This document shows, piece after piece, positions 1-5,301 of a DNA stretch of 6,475 bases (position 1 is its first letter; every line of letters starts with the position of its first letter). The notes below the pieces were generated by a model. It had not been told where the DNA came from, searched no databases, and saw nothing but the letters and a program-made list of their open reading frames with translations. The stretch covers positions 1-6,475 of the forward strand of contig JAEOTV010000072.1 of NCBI GenBank assembly GCA_016839635.1, written 5' to 3'. This stretch comes from Promethearchaeota archaeon (GTDB lineage: Archaea; Asgardarchaeota; Lokiarchaeia; Sigynarchaeales; SOKP01). The translations under genes were made by a program, and so were the position numbers.

Positions 1-344
1 AGTTCTGTATGTGGTTTTAGTTTATTATTTTCAATATTTTTGTTTTTATTTCTAATTCTATGCTTCTCACGAGAAATAAAGAGGTAAAATAGAGGAAGAT
101 ATAACCCAATAAAGCCGATCATTAAAATATTAAATGGAAAAACTAAGAATTCTTTATGAACAAGGTTTAAGATTTTTGTCAATATGAGATTAACTGTTAG
201 TGATATTACTAAGACTATCCCATTTGCTAAATTATTGATAAATGCCGCTTTCTCATTATTTCTTCTCGCTAAATAAGTGATATACAAAAGAATAAATCCA
301 TAGATATAGAGTGCGCAAATAATTATTATCGAAAAAATATTCAA
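1..344 (-). CDS. Multi-pass membrane protein, 3' end outside window (partial)
   Basis: I do not recognise the family. The minus-strand frame stays open from an in-frame TAA near 400 to the window edge and gives at least 114 residues from a TTG at 344-342. It has three clear hydrophobic segments: about residues 3-26 (IIIICALYIYGFILLYITYL), 42-62 (GIVLVISLTVNLILTKIL) and 66-90 (FLVFPFNILMIGFIGLYLPL). A strongly basic, Lys/Arg/Asn-rich tail follows. ARRN after segment 1 and REKHRIRNKNK after segment 3 suggest by the positive-inside rule that both face the cytoplasm. No ATG or GTG lies in frame upstream; TTG is the only conventional start, and it lacks a convincing ribosome binding site. Coding may begin a few codons earlier at a rarer start, since the preceding residues (KPLSIKISRVWSLL) look protein-like. 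It lies 104 bases behind trpB2 on the same strand, separated by a T-rich tract, so it is probably a separate unit. Confidence 0.6.
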   Translation of the reverse strand, partial: MNIFSIIIICALYIYGFILLYITYLARRNNEKAAFINNLANGIVLVISLTVNLILTKILNLVHKEFLVFPFNILMIGFIGLYLPLFYLFISREKHRIRNKNKNIENNKLKPHTE

Positions 345-424
345 TAACGACCAAACTCTTGAAATTTTAATACTTAAAGGTTTTATTTTTTTTAATGTTT
401 ACTTGAAGAATAGAGAGTTGAAAT

Positions 425-444
425 AATAAAAAAAAAGAGAAAAA
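425..444 (-). terminator. Oligo-T terminator after trpB2
   Basis: Just past the trpB2 stop, the minus strand reads T5, CTC, T9, then ATTATTT. There is no hairpin. Archaeal RNA polymerase commonly terminates at such U-rich tracts without a stem-loop, so this is a reasonable 3' end for the trpB2 transcript and separates it from the membrane protein gene. Confidence 0.5.
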
Positions 445-448
445 TTAC

Positions 449-1864
449 CTAAAATTGAGATTCATCAATAAGAGGCATTTCTTCCGAAGCTAATGTTTTT
501 TGAATTTCGTGTGTAGGAAGTTCATAATCCTTTAAATTTCCAGTCATATATTCCTTATAAGCTAACAAATCAAAAAATCCATGCCCACTAAGATTGAATA
601 GAATGACTTTCTTTTCATTGTTTTCTTTAGCTATCAATGCTTGATCAATTGTTTCTTTTACTGCATGTGCTGCTTCCGGTGCAGGCAGTATTCCTTCAGC
701 CTTAGCGAATTGAATTCCCGCTCCAATTACGGCGGTTTGGTGGTGCATAGTAGCATTCATAACATGATTGTTTTGTAAAATTGAAATAATAGGGGCAATT
801 CCATGATATCTTAAGCCTCCTGCATGAATCGGGCTTGGAATAAAGGAATGGCCTAATGTATGCATCTTTACAATGGGACCTTTCATTGATGAGTCCCCAT
901 AGTCCCATCTATAATCTCCTTTACATACACTTGGACAAGCTCTAGGTTCCACACCAATTATTTCCATATTTGGACTTTTTCCATTAAGTTTATCTTTAAC
1001 AAATGGAATCATCAAACCAGCAAAATTTGAACCACCTCCCATACAACCAATTAATATATCTGGTTCTTCAATACCCACTTTTGCCAATTGAATTTTCGCT
1101 TCTTGTCCTATAATGGTTTGGTGTAAAAGGACAAAATTTACAACACTTCCAAGAGAATATTTTATTATATCACTTCTCATACTATGCTCCAGTGCTTCAG
1201 ATATCGCGATTCCTAAACTTCCTGGATGTTCTGGATCCTTTTCTAGGAAAGAATTTCCTGATTCAGTTAACTTTGAAGGACTCGCATGAACATCAGCATT
1301 AAAGGATCTCATCAATATTTTTCTACCTGGCTTTTGGAGAAAGCTTGCTCTTACCATATATACAGTACATTTAAGGTTAAACAAATTACATCCATAAGCT
1401 AAACCTGAACCCCATTGTCCCGCACCTGTTTCGGTGACCAGTTCTTTTGTTCCCTCTTTTTTCGCATAATAGGCTTGAGTTATAGCTGTATTAGGTTTGT
1501 GTGAACCGGTAGGAGATAAAGATTCATTTTTATAAAAAATTTTAATATCATCTCCTTCTATTCCTAATTCTTTTTCCAATCCTAAAGCACGATGAAGAGG
1601 ACTAGGTCGATATGTACTCGCGAAAATTTCCCTTAATATTTTAGGAATAGGCACCCTAGGCTCTTGAGAGACTTCTTGCATTACGCATTCTTTAGGAAAA
1701 ATTGCAAATGCCATTTCTGGGGGCGCTGGTTTCCCATCCATTGGATTAATTAAAGGCGTCATAGAAGAGGGTAAATCTGGTAAAATATTTACCCAATCTT
1801 TCGGTATTTCATTTGGTTGCAAAAATATCCTTCCATTGAAATAATCTACCATTTTAATTACCAT
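449..1864 (-). CDS. trpB2: Tryptophan synthase beta chain, TrpB2-type
   Basis: This PLP enzyme makes L-tryptophan from indole and serine (or O-phosphoserine, as reported for some archaeal TrpB2 proteins). It acts in the cytoplasm. The 471-residue chain has the long N-terminal extension typical of TrpB2 over TrpB1, then RPSPL (86-90) and GSHKPN with the Schiff-base lysine K123. TETGAGQWG follows, with catalytic-type E145 and the TrpB2-marking W151 where TrpB1 has His. GGGSN (276-280) binds the PLP phosphate, PAPEAAHA contains E397, and SGHGFFD (426-432) lies near the C-terminus. All key residues are intact. An in-frame TAA directly precedes ATG 1864; ATG 1852 is an alternative start, and neither has a strong ribosome binding site. 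No trpA or other trp gene is visible, so it may act alone in indole salvage or with a TrpA encoded elsewhere. A Trp-rich leader frame and stem-loop lie upstream and may control it. Confidence 0.95.
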   Translation of the reverse strand: MVIKMVDYFNGRIFLQPNEIPKDWVNILPDLPSSMTPLINPMDGKPAPPEMAFAIFPKECVMQEVSQEPRVPIPKILREIFASTYRPSPLHRALGLEKELGIEGDDIKIFYKNESLSPTGSHKPNTAITQAYYAKKEGTKELVTETGAGQWGSGLAYGCNLFNLKCTVYMVRASFLQKPGRKILMRSFNADVHASPSKLTESGNSFLEKDPEHPGSLGIAISEALEHSMRSDIIKYSLGSVVNFVLLHQTIIGQEAKIQLAKVGIEEPDILIGCMGGGSNFAGLMIPFVKDKLNGKSPNMEIIGVEPRACPSVCKGDYRWDYGDSSMKGPIVKMHTLGHSFIPSPIHAGGLRYHGIAPIISILQNNHVMNATMHHQTAVIGAGIQFAKAEGILPAPEAAHAVKETIDQALIAKENNEKKVILFNLSGHGFFDLLAYKEYMTGNLKDYELPTHEIQKTLASEEMPLIDESQF

Positions 1865-1919
1865 TTATGTTCATTTTTTCACATCCTAAGACGTGTGTCA
1901 TTAAGATACTGGAAATCAA

Positions 1920-1928
1920 TATATTTAA
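1920..1928 (-). promoter_or_regulatory. TATA-like box proximal to trpB2
   Basis: The minus strand reads TTAAATATA here. By usual archaeal spacing (start about 26 bases downstream) transcription would begin near 1898, leaving a leader of about 34 bases before ATG 1864. In such an AT-rich region a match like this is weak evidence. If this promoter is the one used, the Trp-rich leader would not be part of the trpB2 transcript. Confidence 0.3.
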
Positions 1929-1935
1929 TGCGCGT

Positions 1936-1964
1936 ATAAAAAGAGACTCTGATGTTTTGAGAGC
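1936..1964 (-). promoter_or_regulatory. Short hairpin plus T5 in trpB2 leader
   Basis: On the minus strand, CTCT (1963-1960) can pair with AGAG (1950-1947) across a 9-base loop, and a T5 run (1942-1938) follows after a few bases. The four-pair stem is weak. A separate T6 run lies at 1982-1977. Either T-run could be where a transcript stops early between the Trp-rich leader and trpB2. GCTCT (1964-1960) could instead pair with AGAGC at 2011-2007, which would compete with the stem-loop at 2003-2020. This is inference from base pairing only. Confidence 0.2.
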
Positions 1965-2002
1965 AATTTTAAGGAGAAAAAATTTTAATATAATCCATTG
2001 CA

Positions 2003-2020
2003 AGTGGCTCTATTGCCACT
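2003..2020 (-). promoter_or_regulatory. Stem-loop over the end of the Trp-rich leader frame
   Basis: AGTGGC (2020-2015) and GCCACT (2008-2003) form a perfect six-pair, fairly GC-rich stem with a 6-base loop, in otherwise AT-rich DNA. Beyond a 2x2 internal mismatch, three more pairs extend it (2025-2023 with 2000-1998). The 5' arm holds the last Trp codon and part of the preceding CAG codon; the loop holds the stop codon. A ribosome held at the Trp codons would block this stem, as in leader-peptide attenuators. The stem could also be a by-product of the local GCCACTGCCAA repeat. Confidence 0.4.
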
Positions 2021-2060
2021 GCCAAGGCCACTGCCAAAATACTAGTCTTACAGTTGCCAT
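2010..2060 (-). CDS. Candidate Trp-rich leader peptide upstream of trpB2
   Basis: A 16-codon frame reads MATVRLVFWQWPWQWQ and then TAG. Four of its 16 codons are Trp (residues 9, 11, 13, 15), whereas trpB2 itself has only three in 471. It lies on the same strand, 145 bases before the trpB2 start. Its last codons and stop sit inside a stem-loop, the layout of bacterial trp leader peptides, where slow Trp decoding changes RNA folding downstream. No Shine-Dalgarno is seen; a TATA-like TTTAATAA at 2085-2078 would put the transcript start close to the ATG, so leaderless translation is possible. The Trp codons come from two copies of a 12-base unit, so chance duplication is the main alternative. 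I know of no established leader-peptide attenuator in archaea, so the role is inferred. Confidence 0.45.
   Translation of the reverse strand: MATVRLVFWQWPWQWQ
2015..2037. repeat. Two tandem copies of a 12-base unit
   Basis: GCCACTGCCAA occurs at 2015-2025 and again at 2027-2037, a 12-base period that keeps frame. It is unusually GC-rich for its surroundings. On the minus strand the two copies supply the alternating Trp-Gln codons of the short leader frame. Confidence 0.8.
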
Positions 2061-2077
2061 AATTGTAAATAAAAAGC

Positions 2078-2114
2078 TTATTAAATCTTTTTGTTTAATT
2101 ATCTAGTTTTAAAT
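2078..2114 (-). promoter_or_regulatory. TATA-like boxes upstream of the Trp-rich leader
   Basis: Two candidates face the leader frame on the minus strand: ATTTAAAA near 2114-2107, predicting a start near 2085 with about 25 untranslated bases, and TTTAATAA at 2085-2078, predicting a start at or very near the leader ATG. Both are weak calls in AT-rich DNA, but at least one is needed if the leader is transcribed separately from the Roadblock gene. Confidence 0.25.
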
Positions 2115-2156
2115 AAAAACCTATGTGTTTTTTTCTAGAATTTTTTAGATATTTTG

Positions 2157-2176
2157 AAATCTGTATTTTCAGATTT
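2157..2176. terminator. Seven-pair hairpin downstream of the Roadblock gene
   Basis: AAATCTG (2157-2163) and CAGATTT (2170-2176) form a perfect seven-pair stem with a TATTTT loop. It lies 50 bases past the Roadblock stop. No long T-run follows on the minus strand; a T5 (2193-2189) comes before the stem instead. It may mark the 3' end of the Roadblock mRNA or be chance. The rest of 2061-2225 shows no gene. Confidence 0.25.
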
Positions 2177-2225
2177 GAATCTTATAGAAAAAGGTAGGTA
2201 AATAAATTTTGAGTTATATAGAGAT

Positions 2226-2630
2226 CTAACGACCTTCAAAAATTTTATAGAGATTTTTTGCAGCAATTCTCATGACTTTTACCGTCTTCATTAGTGTATC
2301 AATTATAGTTCCAGCACATACTATTACCAATCTTCCAGCGTTGGTAATAACAATATAACCATTTTCTGCTCGCACTATAATTTCGCTTAAATCTTCTTGG
2401 AATAAAGTCTGTATTGTTGATTTCCCCGTCATTAATAATGCACTGGCGAGTCCACAGAATTGATCTCCATCAACATGATATTGTGGTAAAGCGGAGAACG
2501 CTATTTGATATCCTTCAAAACTAACAAGAGCAATTGCTTCAATATCTGCATTAGAAGTAATAAATGTAATTTGAGGACTTATTTTTTCGATATCATCTTG
2601 ATTGATTCCTAAATCAGAGCCAAATTGAAT
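2226..2630 (-). CDS. Roadblock/LC7 domain protein, probable AUU start
   Basis: Roadblock/LC7 proteins are small alpha/beta dimers that serve as platforms or regulators for small Ras-like GTPases. They are common in archaea and notably expanded in Asgard archaea. The fold is visible in order: an N-terminal helix (about 5-20), strand and turn IEAIALVSFEGYQIAFSALP (30-49), a helix containing CGLASALLMTGKSTIQ, then strands SEIIVRAENGYIVITNAG (82-99) and RLVIVCAG, and a C-terminal helix (111-131). The frame opens after TAA-TAG near 2655 and has no ATG, GTG or TTG until ATG 2432. Starting at 2432 would give 68 residues and remove the N-terminal half of the domain. AAGGTG at 2643-2638 sits seven bases before ATT 2630, so a 134-residue product from an AUU start is the best reading. 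A mutated start or a sequencing error is the alternative. No GTPase gene is adjacent. Confidence 0.85.
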   Translation of the reverse strand: MQFGSDLGINQDDIEKISPQITFITSNADIEAIALVSFEGYQIAFSALPQYHVDGDQFCGLASALLMTGKSTIQTLFQEDLSEIIVRAENGYIVITNAGRLVIVCAGTIIDTLMKTVKVMRIAAKNLYKIFEGR

Positions 2631-2637
2631 AAGTCTA

Positions 2638-2643
2638 CACCTT
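2638..2643 (-). promoter_or_regulatory. Shine-Dalgarno that sets the Roadblock start
   Basis: AAGGTG on the minus strand matches the core of the archaeal GGAGGTGA signal and lies seven bases before ATT 2630. It is the only good ribosome binding site near the 5' end of this reading frame and is the main reason for choosing the AUU start. Confidence 0.5.
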
Positions 2644-2656
2644 TGGTGCTATTAGC

Positions 2657-2683
2657 TTTTATAATTATTATTATAAATATAAT
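2657..2683 (-). promoter_or_regulatory. TATA-like promoter of the Roadblock gene
   Basis: On the minus strand, ATTATATTTATAA (2683-2671) predicts transcription from about 2648, which would leave the AAGGTG ribosome binding site in a short leader. TTATAAAA (2664-2657) is a second candidate but would place the start after that site. The first fits the rest of the evidence better. Confidence 0.4.
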
Positions 2684-2848
2684 AATTTTTCTCTTATTAT
2701 ATTTTTATTTTTAATATTTGAACTTTAATATAAGTTAAAATTAAATTCTCTTAAATCAAATGAATTATACAGTGTACAAGAATATATTTTTAGTTGCTTT
2801 TTATCCGGTAAAACCAATCCTACTATAATATTTTTATTTGAGTACTTT

Positions 2849-2869
2849 ATTTACTATTCAAAAGTAAAT
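2849..2869. promoter_or_regulatory. Inverted repeat in the divergent promoter region
   Basis: ATTTACT (2849-2855) and AGTAAAT (2863-2869) are perfect inverted copies around a 7-base spacer, between the Roadblock gene and the large plus-strand gene. It could be a dimeric regulator's site, but seven-base inverted repeats are common in AT-rich DNA. Otherwise the stretch 2684-2950 shows only AT-rich sequence and no convincing gene on either strand. Confidence 0.2.
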
Positions 2870-2953
2870 TTTAATATTTAATAATCTTAACAATATTTAA
2901 AATAACCATTGAATTTTTTTAAGGGAAGAGAATAAAAAATTCGTACATATACA

Positions 2954-2960
2954 TTATAAA
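2954..2960 (+). promoter_or_regulatory. TATA box of the large plus-strand operon
   Basis: TTATAAA lies about 38 bases before ATG 2995. Standard archaeal spacing predicts a transcript start near 2983, leaving about 12 untranslated bases. No Shine-Dalgarno is present between there and the ATG, which suits translation with little or no leader. Confidence 0.5.
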
Positions 2961-2994
2961 TTTGAAAAAAGCGAATTGTTAAAAAAATAAGATT

Positions 2995-5301
2995 ATGATA
3001 ACAACAAGAGAATCTATAGGTTATCAATATTCATTGATATTTGGGTATTTATCACCTAATGATGTTATTGTGGGGGATGTAATTAGTCCAGGAAGGCTCA
3101 CTAAAAAGAAAGTAAATGAACTTTCACAAGAAGTCGTAAAATATTTAATGATGTATAATGCGATTTTACGAGATTACACGGGAGCAGAAGTATATAGTAT
3201 TGAATTTGAATTATATAATTTTGATGAAAAAAGTGCTCAATTAAATATTTACCCTCAATCGATGATCTTTTTGCCAGGTAAATATAAGGATTGTGAAAGC
3301 TTATTACTAGCTTTAAAACCTGAAACTGGAGTTTTAGATATACACAAATCTAGAGAATCGCTGGATAATATAAGTAGGTTATTTTTTGAGGTTGAAGAAT
3401 TTTCTGAACGTCCAGAATTAAGCAAAGAAAACAAACAGCAAATATATAACAAATTTGCATCAAGGTTCAACAAAAAACTTTATGGGGAACTAGTTGAAGA
3501 TAAATGGAATAAAAAATTAATTGGATTGAGTAAAACCCTTCCAACAGAAAAAGAAATGTTAACTTCATATGGTAGGGTGCTCTCCAATGTTGAAGTTTTA
3601 TGGTATAAAAAACCTATAGAGATTAAATTCATAAATCCAAAATTCCAAAAGATTAAAACCCCTTTTGATGGTCAACAAGCAATTGAACATCTTAAATTTT
3701 CAATATCTGAACCAAGTGCTAATTTTATAGTAGACAAAACATTGAATTTAGGTACTAATCTCATTAACTTAGCAAATACTGGAACTATTGATGAATCCCA
3801 AGATGAAATAATACACTTTATTATTAGTTACATTAATGATAAAATAGATAAATATATGGAACCTCATACAGCAGAGTGGTTGATCTCCAATTTAAATAAA
3901 GAATTTGTTGATTTACAAGGGTTTTTCAATAAATTTTTGGAATATTCTAGAAATTTCCTCAGTACAGGAGAAATGGGGGATTTAAATGAATTATTAAATA
4001 AATTCGAGCATTTTATACTAAATAAAGGAAAATTAGAAAGTGAAAATTTTGAATATATATGGAAGATTGCTAAATTTTTTATAGAACAATCAATAACTCA
4101 AAAAGAAAATTTGCGGATAATAGAATTAAGTTCAGTATTCAATTATTTTGCTGAAATACTTAATAATTGTTTTACTATCATAAAGAAATCGCTTCCAAGA
4201 TATCTTTCATATCGTAGATTAAAAACTCTAACATTAAATTTAACAAAAAAACTTAATCAGAAATTCGACCATGAGCAAAAACCAGCAAAAGATTTGGGTC
4301 AAAGATTAATTAACAAGTTTGAAGCATATATCTTTAATCAAATTGAAACCCATTCAATTCTACTTAGAAAAAATCTTATATATGATGAAAAAGAACTAAT
4401 TCGGGAGTTTAAATCCTTAATTAATAACAATATTGATACTTTTTTTGACGATATAGGTTTGAAAATAGATGATTTGATCTCATTTACTGAAGTCCAGATG
4501 GAAAGTACCATAGATACAATAAAAAATCATATAGAGAAATTTAAAAAATTTTCTAGTGAATTAAATTATTTATTAAGTTATGTTCTAAGACATTCTACTA
4601 TTAATCGATATATTAAAGAAGAGCCTGATGCAGAAATTAGTGATCCTGTTACTTTTTCAACTAGATTTTATAGATTCTTGGAGAAGAGAATAGGAGGTAT
4701 AAATCTTGAATGGAAATTCTATATTTTGGATTGGATTAAAGATTACTCAAAGAGATATCTCAAACCTGAAGAACATAGAATATGGACCTTAGCAGAAGTC
4801 TACGACGATTTTATTGGATATTTTGAGGAAAGAGAATCAAAAGAACAAAATATTCATAGTTTCCCAAATTTCCTAGATACTTATATTGCAAAAATATCTA
4901 ATTTTGAAGAAAGAAGTCGATTGTTTGAATTTTATAAAAACTATGAACTTAGTATTGATATTAATATAGAATTTCCTAAGTATGTGAAAAATAATGTCAA
5001 AAGTGAATTAAATGAAATGAATCCTCAATTTGAAAATATAAATCCTACTAAATTTTTTAGTCTCGACCCAGATGAGACATTTTATAATTATATTAAAAAT
5101 ACAGAATTGAAATATTTTTCAAAACTAATACCAAGGCCTTTAACAGTAGTTCTAAAACACATTTTGACAAATGAAGAAAAGGAATTATTCAAAGGTGAAC
5201 TCTTTCATATAATAGATTTTAAATTTTGGCATAATAATGCCAGATTCGAGTTATCAGATAATTTTAAAGAAGTTTATAGGGAATGGGTAAGAGACTTATG
5301 A
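2995..5301 (+). CDS. Large soluble, mostly helical protein of unknown function
   Basis: I do not recognise this 768-residue protein and see no Walker A, zinc-binding cysteine cluster, nuclease or protease motif, signal peptide or membrane segment. Residues 1-120 look alpha/beta, with strand-like stretches such as YSLIFGYLS, EVYSIEFELYNF and QLNIYPQSMIFLP, followed by charged helices to about 190 and more mixed sequence to about 235. Residues 240-540 are a long run of amphipathic helices (for example 270-345, 351-400 and 430-530) rich in Lys, Glu, Asn, Ile and Phe. Residues 550-768 are mixed, rich in Tyr, Phe and Trp, and end in YREWVRDL. Only two cysteines occur. The stop overlaps the next gene's start (ATGA), so the two are probably translated together and may form a complex. 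ATG 2995 is favoured because a TATA box lies just upstream. A scaffold role is possible but unproven. Confidence 0.85.
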   Translation: MITTRESIGYQYSLIFGYLSPNDVIVGDVISPGRLTKKKVNELSQEVVKYLMMYNAILRDYTGAEVYSIEFELYNFDEKSAQLNIYPQSMIFLPGKYKDCESLLLALKPETGVLDIHKSRESLDNISRLFFEVEEFSERPELSKENKQQIYNKFASRFNKKLYGELVEDKWNKKLIGLSKTLPTEKEMLTSYGRVLSNVEVLWYKKPIEIKFINPKFQKIKTPFDGQQAIEHLKFSISEPSANFIVDKTLNLGTNLINLANTGTIDESQDEIIHFIISYINDKIDKYMEPHTAEWLISNLNKEFVDLQGFFNKFLEYSRNFLSTGEMGDLNELLNKFEHFILNKGKLESENFEYIWKIAKFFIEQSITQKENLRIIELSSVFNYFAEILNNCFTIIKKSLPRYLSYRRLKTLTLNLTKKLNQKFDHEQKPAKDLGQRLINKFEAYIFNQIETHSILLRKNLIYDEKELIREFKSLINNNIDTFFDDIGLKIDDLISFTEVQMESTIDTIKNHIEKFKKFSSELNYLLSYVLRHSTINRYIKEEPDAEISDPVTFSTRFYRFLEKRIGGINLEWKFYILDWIKDYSKRYLKPEEHRIWTLAEVYDDFIGYFEERESKEQNIHSFPNFLDTYIAKISNFEERSRLFEFYKNYELSIDINIEFPKYVKNNVKSELNEMNPQFENINPTKFFSLDPDETFYNYIKNTELKYFSKLIPRPLTVVLKHILTNEEKELFKGELFHIIDFKFWHNNARFELSDNFKEVYREWVRDL

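Noticed and set aside
702..908. A 68-codon minus-strand frame
   Set aside because: It lies wholly inside trpB2 in another frame of the same strand, has an unlikely composition, and trpB2 is certain.
1956..2043. An alternative minus-strand short frame (AVALAVAIEPLAMDYIKIFSP) over the same repeat
   Set aside because: It has only a TTG as possible start and no ribosome binding site. Its Ala/Val pattern is what the 12-base repeat gives in another frame.
1867..2106. A 79-codon plus-strand frame with a Cys/His-rich stretch (CHCQGHC)
   Set aside because: It lies antisense to the trpB2 leader and promoter region, its residues do not form a plausible domain, and it has no ribosome binding site. The CHC pattern comes from the same 12-base repeat that gives Trp codons on the other strand.
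2226..2432. A 68-residue Roadblock fragment starting at ATG 2432
   Set aside because: The reading frame continues upstream with clear Roadblock sequence, so this ATG is internal.
2631..2994. Possible CRISPR array, tRNA or small RNA in the AT-rich gap
   Set aside because: No regularly spaced repeat, cloverleaf or GC-rich structured segment is visible; only promoters and one short inverted repeat can be supported.
3255..3473. A 72-codon minus-strand frame
   Set aside because: It is antisense within the large 768-residue gene and shows no domain or ribosome binding site.
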